Part shown: positions 1-7,373 of the stretch, piece after piece
Position numbering within the stretch: the stretch's first letter is position 1
How the letters are laid out: the number at the start of each line of letters is the position of its first letter
Origin: a virus
Virus record (IMG/VR): IMGVR_UViG_3300032241_000787
Span: 1-23,030 of that record
Reading direction: 5' to 3' (one strand)
DNA length: 23,030 nt
Made by a program: the position numbers and the translations under genes
The notes under the pieces: model-generated
The model's input: the letters and a program-made list of their open reading frames with translations, nothing else
Database searches by the model: none
Told to the model about the DNA's origin: nothing

Positions 1-86
1 CCAGAACCTAAAACTGTGCTGACCTTCGATTCAGATACTCAAGTGTGCCTAATGGGCCATCCGTGTCTACGATTCCTGGACAGGGA

Positions 87-239
87 CTATTGATGATACT
101 GAATATTTCTTTCAGTAATAGGGATGTACCCTTTGTTAGGCCCACGAAATTTAAAGTTAGCTAGTTTATCTTCTCTACTTTTGTACCCTTGTGACTTAGC
201 TAACTCTTCTAGGTTTAATCTTTGTTTTTCTTTCTTCAT
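87..239 (-). CDS. Small basic protein (50 aa), possibly frameshifted
   Basis: This 50-residue frame starts MKKEKQRLNLEELAKSQGYK and ends at TAG (87-89). It starts 5 bases after the 74-aa gene, in the same close spacing as other genes here, so it is probably real. It is highly charged and unrecognised. A second open frame overlaps its end and continues to a TAG at 8-10. If one base were removed in the GGG run at 129-131, the two would form a single 76-residue protein whose C-terminus contains a PCPGIVDTDGPLGTLEYL segment. Which form is correct cannot be decided from this sequence alone. Confidence 0.5.
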   Translation of the reverse strand: MKKEKQRLNLEELAKSQGYKSREDKLANFKFRGPNKGYIPITERNIQYHQ

Positions 240-244
240 TTTGA

Positions 245-469
245 TTACAATTTATAGACTTGTTCAAGTATTTTCGTCCTGATCACTAATGTTTGTTCGG
301 CACTAAATCCAAGTCTGTTTTGATATAAACCTGTTCTGTAGTCAGTCTCTACATAAAGTAAGTCGGCAAGAGATCTTATTATTTGAAGAGCTTGGTCTAC
401 TTTCATTCTTTCTTGCTCAATCTTGAATGATTCCTGAATAGTTACTGGGGATTGTTGTGTGTTTGTCAT
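245..469 (-). CDS. Hypothetical small helical protein (74 aa)
   Basis: This 74-residue protein is not recognised. It appears almost entirely helical and amphipathic, with no cysteine and no membrane segment (for example KVDQALQIIRSLADLLYVET at 23-42). It lies after the hairpin that follows the gp32-like gene and 5 bases before the next small frame. In T4 a small late-transcription factor (gp33) lies next to gene 32; that is a positional analogy only, with no sequence match seen. ATG start within an A-rich leader and no Shine-Dalgarno sequence, as elsewhere in this window. Confidence 0.68.
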   Translation of the reverse strand: MTNTQQSPVTIQESFKIEQERMKVDQALQIIRSLADLLYVETDYRTGLYQNRLGFSAEQTLVIRTKILEQVYKL

Positions 470-496
470 TTTTATTTGTTTTTAATTTAAGTTAAA

Positions 497-553
497 ACCA
501 AGGTCACAGGAAGCTAATCACTCACTCGAAGTTTAAAGCTATGTGACCTTGGT
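497..553 (-). terminator. Long hairpin after the SSB gene
   Basis: A perfect 12-bp inverted repeat, ACCAAGGTCACA (497-508) and TGTGACCTTGGT (542-553), with an inner AGCT/AGCT pairing (512-515, 537-540), lies 11 bases after the SSB stop. In the transcript the stem is followed by UUUUAAC. The U tract is short and the loop long, so this is either a modest terminator or a 3'-end stabiliser. Confidence 0.6.
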
Positions 554-563
554 GAAGTGTTAA

Positions 564-1592
564 TTAGTCTTCTTCATCAAATACATCATTCCAAGACTTC
601 TTATTAGAAGTAGGGGCTGAGGTTTTTGTTGAAGACTTTCCCTTAGGGATTATGTGAGATAATTCGTCTTCCTCTTCATCTTCTTCTTCTGGTTCAAGTA
701 CCACTGTCTTTTTAACAGTAGATTTCTTTTTAGCAGGAGGTGGTGGTGGTGTTTCTTCCTCCTCTTCTTCCTCATCCTCTTCTTCAATAGGTTCTGGAGA
801 CCTTTTAATAGGAGCTTTTGCAGGTTGAAGTGGTGCAGCTTTCTTAACAGGAGCTTCGTCTTCATCCTCGTCACCTGGCTCTAGGTATTCTCTTAACATT
901 TGCTTCAACTCATCATAAGACATTGTCTTGTAGAGTATTTCTGCTGGATTCTTTTGCTCTTCAAGCCACTTTTCAACGGTGTCAGCATCAGCAGATAATG
1001 GTGTACTTTTCCTCTTAGGAGTGATAGTCACGTCAGTGTACTTACCACCATTCTGCATAGAAGCTTCAAATCCTTTTATGGTAAGGTCTACACCATCTTG
1101 GATGTCAGCCATAGTCTCATAATCTTCTGTAGCTAACAATCCGTCTAGTTGTTGAGCAACTGTAGTACCAAATTCCCAAATCAATGGTCCTTTTGCTTCG
1201 TCTCCTCTTACAATTACCTGTACAAAGAAACGTTTGTTAGGTCTCAAAGCCTTGGCAATAGATCCATTCTCTTTAGTGATTGTAGCTAGGTTAGGGTCAT
1301 TAGACGCTTTTGCTTTGTTAACCTCTTCCCAAAGACTCTTTGTGAACTTAACGATTGGATCTGTCTCTCCAAATGATGTAAGGCATATAGGTGCCTTCTT
1401 AAAGGTGTCGTACTTGTGTACTTCCAATTCATGGATTGGATACTCAGAGTACTTGTTGGGTAAAATCCTGATCTGATACTCCTTGTCAGTTTCAGGTTTA
1501 AACTTAATTTTACTGTAGTCTGTCTTTTCGTAACTACCTGTTTGAGCTTTCTTCAGTCTTTGTGCTGCTAGCTCGCGGATGCTTAACGCCAT
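564..1592 (-). CDS. Single-stranded DNA-binding protein (T4 gp32-like)
   Basis: This 342-residue protein is a gp32-type ssDNA-binding protein coating replication intermediates. The N-terminal basic segment (RELAAQRLKKAQTGSY) fits the cooperativity region. The core (about 30-200) shows gp32-like pieces: YQIRILPNKYSEYPIHELEV, RPNKRFFVQVIVRG (117-130), PLIWEFGTTVAQQLDGLL (136-153) and DGVDLTIKGF. T4 gp32 binds zinc through one His and three Cys; here only Cys70 is present, so the zinc site appears lost. The C-terminal third is a long acidic and Pro-rich tail (strings of Glu at 270-280 and 302-310) ending WNDVFDEED, as expected for partner recruitment, and longer than in T4 gp32 (301 residues). 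It is the last gene before a long inverted repeat. ATG start, no Shine-Dalgarno sequence. Confidence 0.9.
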   Translation of the reverse strand: MALSIRELAAQRLKKAQTGSYEKTDYSKIKFKPETDKEYQIRILPNKYSEYPIHELEVHKYDTFKKAPICLTSFGETDPIVKFTKSLWEEVNKAKASNDPNLATITKENGSIAKALRPNKRFFVQVIVRGDEAKGPLIWEFGTTVAQQLDGLLATEDYETMADIQDGVDLTIKGFEASMQNGGKYTDVTITPKRKSTPLSADADTVEKWLEEQKNPAEILYKTMSYDELKQMLREYLEPGDEDEDEAPVKKAAPLQPAKAPIKRSPEPIEEEDEEEEEEETPPPPPAKKKSTVKKTVVLEPEEEDEEEDELSHIIPKGKSSTKTSAPTSNKKSWNDVFDEED

Positions 1593-1620
1593 AATTGATG
1601 TTTTTTGAAATTAAAAAATA

Positions 1621-1635
1621 AACGGTTATAAAAAA
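1621..1635 (-). promoter_or_regulatory. Possible degenerate late box before the SSB gene
   Basis: The coding strand reads TTTTTTATAACCGTT; TTTATAACCG is identical to the sequence spanning the box before the tape measure gene. The ATATTT half is degraded. It could give extra SSB transcription late in infection. Confidence 0.3.
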
Positions 1636-1646
1636 TGTTTAATCTT

Positions 1647-2126
1647 TTAGATATTAAAATTATTCTCTGTGTTAGGAGTTGTATCTATAATCTTATACAA
1701 TTCTGTGTTCAGTTGAGTAAACACCCCCTTTCTAGTAAGTAATATACTCTTTTGGTACTTTTCCCATGGAACTTCATAATAAGTGTTAGTGGTTCCATTC
1801 TCCATTTGGTTAAGGGTATTTATTGCGTTGATTGAAAAAAGAGTCTTAGAATCTTTGTTTCGGTGTAGCAATACTGTGTTACCTATCACTTGTACCTCTA
1901 ATAGATTACCTGGCTCTACATTGTAGGTTAAGATATATTCCTCAGTCTGTTTAGATGTGAATACCAATATCTTATTGTTAGCAATAGTGTAGGTAGACTT
2001 TATCTGGTCTATCATATCTTGCAACTGCTCCTTTTTACAAAAGGTAGTAAAAATCTTGTTAGCAATCTTACTGCTTTGTCTAGGGGGATTGTCGTCAATT
2101 CTGTTGTAATTCGTTTCTTCTGTCAT
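1647..2126 (-). CDS. Hypothetical replication-cluster protein (159 aa)
   Basis: This 159-residue protein is not firmly recognised. The central part (about 45-110) appears to be a small beta-rich domain (KILVFTSKQTEEYILTYNV, then VIGNTVLLHRNKDSKTLFSI), followed by a C-terminal segment with KSILLTRKGVFTQLNTELYK. The style recalls conserved uncharacterised proteins of T4-like phages, but I cannot name a family. It starts one base after the polymerase stop (TGAAATG), which implies coupled translation, and lies directly upstream of the gp32-like gene. A role in replication, such as helicase loading or translational control, would fit the place but is not shown by sequence. Confidence 0.82.
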   Translation of the reverse strand: MTEETNYNRIDDNPPRQSSKIANKIFTTFCKKEQLQDMIDQIKSTYTIANNKILVFTSKQTEEYILTYNVEPGNLLEVQVIGNTVLLHRNKDSKTLFSINAINTLNQMENGTTNTYYEVPWEKYQKSILLTRKGVFTQLNTELYKIIDTTPNTENNFNI

Positions 2127-2127
2127 T

Positions 2128-3450
2128 TCAATTAATTATTTGCATAGTGTTATAATCATCCCCATACTTAACCTGGGTCACAAAACCATCTTGGTCTGTT
2201 ATTTCTTTTATTTTATTTATCAACTGTTTACCATCTTTCTTATTGTAGTCTATCAAGAATGAATCGTAAGTGTAAAGAACTAATTTACTTCTATAATCTT
2301 TCAATAGTTGTTGTAAATCTTTCATTACAATTATGTTCCTGTCTGTTTCATAAGCCTGTAATAGATAAGGTAACACCTGTGTCTTACTCTTTATCCCTTT
2401 GATAGGTCTTTTTGTTATTATTGACTTGATATAACCATTCTCATTATACTCAGTCCACAAACTGTTTCTTAATTCGTGAACCTTATTGAAGAATGCAAAG
2501 TTAGTGTATTTATTTGAATCATTGTATAAAATTTTAAAAGTTATTTTTTTACTCTCATTATGTTGATCTTCCGTAATCTGATCAACCTCAAAATACATCT
2601 TACCTAGGTGAGTGTGGATATCCTCACCATTGAAGTCATACCCTATTAAATTAGCAAGAATCCTAGGGTGATAGCTGCTGTAATCAAACTCCAATATAAA
2701 ATCATTGTTAGGTACAATCATTTCACGAGTACCATCAGTCTTATTCAATGCTCCGAAGTTAACATTATTAAAAGCGTTAGAGGGCCTACCTGTAGCAGTG
2801 TACTGATTGTAGTGTGTATACACCTTATCCCCATCGTGCATGTAGAGTAGGTTAGGTACATCAAACCCCTTAACCTTTATACCCTCTCTCTCTATGTTAT
2901 ACAAGACAGTGTTTAAAGCTTCATTGTAGAATGAAAAGTACTTCTTGGAATAAACATTGCTATTCAGTAATGACTTTTGGTCGATAATAAAGTTGTCATA
3001 CTTCTCTGCTAATTTAGATATAGGTACTATCCTGTTGATACAGGGATTTGAACCATTCTGTGAATATAGCCAAGTTTGGATTGGTTGATTATAGGATTCT
3101 AAGTCTAGTATCTCCCCTGTCTCTAGGAATTTAGCCGTTTTAAGGCAGATTAAGGGCATTTCTAGGTTTAAATTATACATAACCCTCTTTGCGTCATAAA
3201 CGTAAGCCTTGAGCACCTTATGCTTAAATAAGGCTAAAATGGACTCATGGTCTAGTGATAATGTTTCGGAGTGATTTACAGGCAATATAAAACCGGTTCT
3301 TGATTGGGTAGGTTTAATATAATAGGCGCACACATCCGTTAAGATGGGGTGATAGTTATCGTTGTATACTATCGGCTCAATAAAAGAATGCTCCAAATTA
3401 TATTCGGAGAACTTTTTTAGTTGCTCGGGTGTCTCTATTATGTAAAACAA
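2128..3450 (-). CDS. Compact, divergent family A DNA polymerase
   Basis: This 440-residue protein has the family A (Pol I) polymerase core. Visible motifs are TATGRPSNAFNNVNFG (218-233), TREMIVP (241-247), motif A FILEFDYSSYHPRI (251-264; catalytic Asp256), motif B KKITFKILYN (301-310; Lys301, Phe305 and Tyr309, matching E. coli Lys758, Phe762, Tyr766) and motif C LYTYDSFLIDY (392-402; Asp396). Motif C lacks the usual HDE: His is Tyr395 and Glu is Ser397. The expected motif B Arg is His297. The N-terminal 130 residues resemble the 3'-5' exonuclease fold but lack the DxE and NxxxD acidic residues, so proofreading is probably lost. Start is TTG; no ATG lies between the upstream stop and this codon. 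It follows the zinc-ribbon gene and overlaps closely with the next gene (TGAAATG). It is the likely replicative polymerase, though a repair or accessory role is possible. Confidence 0.88.
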   Translation of the reverse strand: MFYIIETPEQLKKFSEYNLEHSFIEPIVYNDNYHPILTDVCAYYIKPTQSRTGFILPVNHSETLSLDHESILALFKHKVLKAYVYDAKRVMYNLNLEMPLICLKTAKFLETGEILDLESYNQPIQTWLYSQNGSNPCINRIVPISKLAEKYDNFIIDQKSLLNSNVYSKKYFSFYNEALNTVLYNIEREGIKVKGFDVPNLLYMHDGDKVYTHYNQYTATGRPSNAFNNVNFGALNKTDGTREMIVPNNDFILEFDYSSYHPRILANLIGYDFNGEDIHTHLGKMYFEVDQITEDQHNESKKITFKILYNDSNKYTNFAFFNKVHELRNSLWTEYNENGYIKSIITKRPIKGIKSKTQVLPYLLQAYETDRNIIVMKDLQQLLKDYRSKLVLYTYDSFLIDYNKKDGKQLINKIKEITDQDGFVTQVKYGDDYNTMQIIN

Positions 3451-3475
3451 TTTTTTATAATTTTTCTTTCTATAA

Positions 3476-3628
3476 CTAAATTTCTTCTTCTAACTCTTCT
3501 TGGTATATTATTTCAGGGTAGAAGCACTCTGAACATTCATAGATATTAGGGTGATCAGGTAATCGATACCAAGAATCACTATTACACTCTTTACAAGGTG
3601 TTCCTGTTTTTATCACTTCTAAAATCAT
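3476..3628 (-). CDS. Small zinc-ribbon protein (50 aa)
   Basis: This 50-residue reading frame starts MILEVIKTGTPCKECNSDSW and ends with an acidic tail (EELEEEI, then TAG). Two CxxC pairs, Cys12/Cys15 (CKEC) and Cys32/Cys35 (CSEC), are 16 residues apart, the layout of a single zinc ribbon. It follows a good host-type promoter by 19 bases and precedes the DNA polymerase by 25 bases, so it leads the replication cluster. Small phage zinc-ribbon proteins can bind nucleic acid or host polymerase; which applies here cannot be seen. The paired cysteines, promoter and spacing all argue that this short frame is real. Confidence 0.75.
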   Translation of the reverse strand: MILEVIKTGTPCKECNSDSWYRLPDHPNIYECSECFYPEIIYQEELEEEI

Positions 3629-3647
3629 ATATCGTATCTTTAGAATG

Positions 3648-3678
3648 CAAATATAGATGTTATTTTAGTATCACCAAA
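3648..3678 (-). promoter_or_regulatory. Bacteroidota-type promoter for the replication cluster
   Basis: The coding strand has TTTG (3675-3678), a 19-base spacer and TATATTTG (3648-3655), matching TTTG-N19-21-TAnnTTTG. The bases after the -7 box (CAT) match the copy at 13713. The start codon of the zinc-ribbon gene is 19 bases downstream of the -7 box. It lies in the 51-base gap after the 192-aa gene. Confidence 0.78.
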
Positions 3679-3679
3679 A

Positions 3680-4258
3680 TTAATTTTTATAGTACTGAGT
3701 AGGGTTGGTGAGATACTGGTTTAGGTAAAGCATCTGCCTTGATGCCTGGTTTATGGATTTCAGGTTTCTGTTTATTACTCCTAATACTAGCATCCCTGAC
3801 ATGTACTGGTCTTCTAGTGGTCCTGTGAGCATCCATTGTATTTGCACAGTATTATATAGTGGGTTTGAGGCTAAAGCATCATAATTATCTTTACCTATCT
3901 CAGTGATGGTGGATAAATCTCCATTTACTCTTTTGGAAAAGTACCTGTAGTAGTATCCATTCTTGTAGTCTTGTTGTGTAGGTACAGAGGTGTATTGTAC
4001 GGGTGTCACGGGTGTACTAGTTTTAAGGGGTATTAAATTATCATAAGCCATGGTGGCTAGGCTTAACGTAGGATTTTTGGTGCTAGATATCTTTATTAGC
4101 TCTATTGAGTCCGGGGTAACTGTTTTGTTGGTGTAGTACTTACCATCATAAGTACTACAATAGTATCCTTTGTAGCTCTTATTAGTCGTAGAGAGTATAT
4201 ACTCATCACCAGAGGTGAACAGATTAGTGGTTATCTTATTGAGCGGATAGTAAGGCAT
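3680..4258 (-). CDS. Hypothetical baseplate-module protein (192 aa)
   Basis: This 192-residue protein is not recognised. It is unusually rich in Tyr, Thr and Asn, with YKGYYCSTYDGKYYTNKTV near residues 29-47 and a C-terminal half that looks helical (MLVLGVINRNLKSINQASRQ). There is no membrane segment and no clear catalytic motif. It starts 10 bases after the hub gene and is the last gene of the baseplate run, so it is probably co-expressed with the hub and could be a wedge or hub accessory. The host-type promoter of the next unit lies immediately after, and overlaps with, its end region. No terminator is seen. Confidence 0.75.
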   Translation of the reverse strand: MPYYPLNKITTNLFTSGDEYILSTTNKSYKGYYCSTYDGKYYTNKTVTPDSIELIKISSTKNPTLSLATMAYDNLIPLKTSTPVTPVQYTSVPTQQDYKNGYYYRYFSKRVNGDLSTITEIGKDNYDALASNPLYNTVQIQWMLTGPLEDQYMSGMLVLGVINRNLKSINQASRQMLYLNQYLTNPTQYYKN

Positions 4259-4268
4259 GTGTTATTAA

Positions 4269-7200
4269 TTAGCTATTGTAATCTTTTATTATTCTCATAG
4301 AGCCTATAGATGGATCATCTACATATTTTATATCACCAGCTGTGTCTTGTATTGGTTTTATACCATATACGTTTATAGGTCCCACAGTTGCATTTGCTTT
4401 ATTTTCTATCAATTTTAAATAAAAATCAACTTTATTTTTAAGTACATCAGGAAGTCCTGTATAGTCTGGCAAATTGTTTTTTATAAGATTTATAAAATCA
4501 CCTCCACTGCTAAGTGATTGACCCATTTTATACAAATTCACATTTACTGTTATCAATTCTTTACATTGGTAAGTAGTACCTGTATTTTTTATTACTATAT
4601 CCGAAGGCACCGAAACTCCGTTTAATGAGTAAGTGGCAGTTACACTTGTAAATGGTTGATCTATCAAATATTTTGACAATACATCATTAGCGATAATAGT
4701 ACTAGATGGGTTTTGAAATTCTTGACCCAAACCTCTTAACCCTGATACACCCTGTACAGATATCAAATTACCTGTTTTACTATTGAAAAGTACTGTATTT
4801 GGTGTTACATTAGGTTTAATAGATATCTGACCTATTTTGACTGTATTATTTGTACTTCCTGTTAAAGATTCTCGTACTAATACAGACGACATAATCAGAT
4901 TATTTTCATAGTACATTTTAACCAAGCACATTATGTTTATATATGCTTTTACAAATTCTTGTGCTGTAGCTAAATTTTGGGCTAGTACACCAGCTATCGA
5001 TTTAGATAAATCATTTCTGAGCTGATTTGTACCACCTAATTTTTCTTGGTTAAGGAGAACTACTTTAGTTCCTATAACAGTTGTCCAATCAGACCCTTTT
5101 AGATGTTGTTGTAACGCTGTTACTACAAATCCTAGATGCTTTCCTTCGTACTCTTGAGGAAGTGTGTCTTTGTTTACTGTAAATATCTGTCCTTGTACTA
5201 TACCACCTATACCATCTAAAGTAACTTCAAGAGATAACGGAATAAACCCTCTGAAACTATTGTCTGTATTAATCTCTAATAGGATTGTCTTTAGGTATGT
5301 GTTACAAGAGCTTATTAGAGATTGGTCCGGAAATGTAGGTTTAGGGTTTTTTGGGTCAACGAATGCTTGCAGGGCTTTTCTCAAATCCAATACGTTATTT
5401 GCTACGTTTTTTAAAGCATCTTGGTACTTATCTTGAGGATTGGTTTTATTTGGTGTTTGCTGGCTTTGTGCATACTGTGTTTGTTTTGGGTCTCCCGCCT
5501 GTAGACTTTGACCTTCCCCTATTTCTTCGTGGGTGTGTAAATCGTAGTATATTCTATTTGTAAGGCCTTCATTGAATTGTTTTTGAGTTGCTGTATACAC
5601 AGAACCTAAGTTTGCTCTAGCCTGTGCTGCAATTCCTATCTCGGTTGCTTGTGATTGGAATATCTTTGAATAAATCTTAAATGCTCTAGTCAAAGCATTA
5701 TTTCCTAGGATATTTAACTTAAACTTGTTTTCAACTTTAGTATCCTTGGTCCTTTCGCAGTAATTTTTGTCTATTATTGTTACTACATTATTGTCTACAA
5801 AAATGCCAAAGTCGTTTATACTACCAAGCGCATAAGACATGTCCTTCAATACAGAATTTAAGAATGTATTTATACTAACAGCCCCTTTTCCATCACTGCT
5901 ATTATTACCTGTCAACTGTTCAAATAAATCTTTTAGGCGAGAAGTACTGACATATACATTACCTATATAGCCTAAAGAATGGCCTTTAGGCTCATTTTCT
6001 ACCAAGAATGGCTGCATATTAATACTGTTATTAAACAGAGGGTTTGGATTATAACCCCCAGGTAAACCAGTCGCAAAAGTGGCCTTATCGTTATAAATGA
6101 GAACATTCACAGGATCAATCGATACACTATCCACAGATGCCAGACATAGCCCTATGTTAGCATCACCTTTAGTTGGAAGTGGAATCTGTATGTTTAGGTA
6201 TTTGTTTGGATTACTACCATTGTCATACAGATTAAACATTATGTTTATTATATGAACTAGGTATCCAAACTGGATGTAAGAGTAACTATTATCCTTCTGA
6301 GCATTGGCACCTGCCTTAGGGTTATTAGGTATCCCTAATGGATTTGATATAGTGTAGGTATTAGTATTATCTACTTTGGTATTAGAGTCGTATGGATTAG
6401 GTATTTTATCACTTTTTAATATTTGGCCTGCAAAATCATAAGGTGGTAAATTAACAAAACTATCCATTATACTAGAAAAATTAGTTTTAACGGCAGTTTC
6501 CTCTCCTTTTTTGCCTACGTTATTCTGTGGTCTGTTCATCTTCAATGTATCTAGTACATCTCCAATACTGATTAAAATAGTGGTGCAATCATAGCTACCA
6601 TCCGGCATAAGCTCAAAGGTAAAGTTTTCGACCATCCCTATTAAAGCATCGTAGTTTCCAGAGAATCTATGGTTGTAAACCATAATATTGTTATAGATAT
6701 TCTCTAAAGATAATTGTACATTAAAGGCATCTAATGAAGGATCACTAAACTGCCTCATTGGATTGTCAATGAACTTTTGTAAGTCAGTGGGGTTTTGTTT
6801 AATATTACCGGGGTTAGGCTCAGACTTATCATGATCTTTATCTAAACCACTATTAGTGTCTATGTAAAGAGACCACCCCCATTCAAGCATTACCCAAAAA
6901 CCTGTACGTAAGAATAGTATCTCTAAATCGTCTAGTTGTGGTTTATCCCATGCCTTGAACTTAATGGTGGCTTGTCTCAGAGACCCATAAGCACTTTTGT
7001 TGACTATATCAATAGAGGTTATACCTGGCATGGGTCTTATACCCAGTGGTCTGGCAGTCGGTGTAGTGGTAGTACTGTAGTTCCCTCCATAAGAACCTCT
7101 ATTGTTACCTACTCCACTTCGAAGAGCAAATTGATTATTGTCAGAAGCATTAGGGTATAAAGTACCAGCTTCTAATACATACTTACGTGCTAGCTCATCA

Positions 7201-7373
7201 CTGCCATTATAATTAACCAATGAGGTCATCTTAGCCCAAGCTGCTTTACCTGAAGTGTACTCTTGTACGTTTCTACTACGGGTAGCACTAGAGCCTCCGT
7301 CTTGTAAGAGGTATTGTCTAGCTAATAACTGTCTAGCTACAAAAGGTGGGAAAGTGGACTTAAAAATACTCAT
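4269..7373 (-). CDS. Large baseplate hub protein (gp27/GpD-like)
   Basis: This 1034-residue protein probably forms the central hub under the tail tube. Residues about 115-170 hold a distinctive pattern, PGITSIDIVNKSAYGSLRQA then LEILFLRTGFWVMLEWGWSL. Residues 708-774 match the final domain of late-control-D-type hubs: FIPLSLEVTLDGIGGIVQGQ, FTVNKDTLPQEY, GFVVTALQQHL and WTTVIGTKVVLL. Residues about 275-480 look like an Asn/Pro-rich insertion, and about 260 residues follow the hub domain (775-1034). T4 gp27 is only 391 residues, so this is a much expanded version. No lysozyme or OB-fold spike motif was recognised. ATG start overlapping the LysM stop; the 192-aa gene starts 10 bases after its end. 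Confidence in a hub role is good; the domain limits are approximate. Confidence 0.82.
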   Translation of the reverse strand: MSIFKSTFPPFVARQLLARQYLLQDGGSSATRSRNVQEYTSGKAAWAKMTSLVNYNGSDELARKYVLEAGTLYPNASDNNQFALRSGVGNNRGSYGGNYSTTTTPTARPLGIRPMPGITSIDIVNKSAYGSLRQATIKFKAWDKPQLDDLEILFLRTGFWVMLEWGWSLYIDTNSGLDKDHDKSEPNPGNIKQNPTDLQKFIDNPMRQFSDPSLDAFNVQLSLENIYNNIMVYNHRFSGNYDALIGMVENFTFELMPDGSYDCTTILISIGDVLDTLKMNRPQNNVGKKGEETAVKTNFSSIMDSFVNLPPYDFAGQILKSDKIPNPYDSNTKVDNTNTYTISNPLGIPNNPKAGANAQKDNSYSYIQFGYLVHIINIMFNLYDNGSNPNKYLNIQIPLPTKGDANIGLCLASVDSVSIDPVNVLIYNDKATFATGLPGGYNPNPLFNNSINMQPFLVENEPKGHSLGYIGNVYVSTSRLKDLFEQLTGNNSSDGKGAVSINTFLNSVLKDMSYALGSINDFGIFVDNNVVTIIDKNYCERTKDTKVENKFKLNILGNNALTRAFKIYSKIFQSQATEIGIAAQARANLGSVYTATQKQFNEGLTNRIYYDLHTHEEIGEGQSLQAGDPKQTQYAQSQQTPNKTNPQDKYQDALKNVANNVLDLRKALQAFVDPKNPKPTFPDQSLISSCNTYLKTILLEINTDNSFRGFIPLSLEVTLDGIGGIVQGQIFTVNKDTLPQEYEGKHLGFVVTALQQHLKGSDWTTVIGTKVVLLNQEKLGGTNQLRNDLSKSIAGVLAQNLATAQEFVKAYINIMCLVKMYYENNLIMSSVLVRESLTGSTNNTVKIGQISIKPNVTPNTVLFNSKTGNLISVQGVSGLRGLGQEFQNPSSTIIANDVLSKYLIDQPFTSVTATYSLNGVSVPSDIVIKNTGTTYQCKELITVNVNLYKMGQSLSSGGDFINLIKNNLPDYTGLPDVLKNKVDFYLKLIENKANATVGPINVYGIKPIQDTAGDIKYVDDPSIGSMRIIKDYNS

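Noticed and set aside
650-874. A 74-residue minus-strand frame, rich in Lys, Leu and His, inside the SSB gene
   Set aside because: It is an out-of-frame reading of the acidic low-complexity tail of the gp32-like protein and has no independent start signal.
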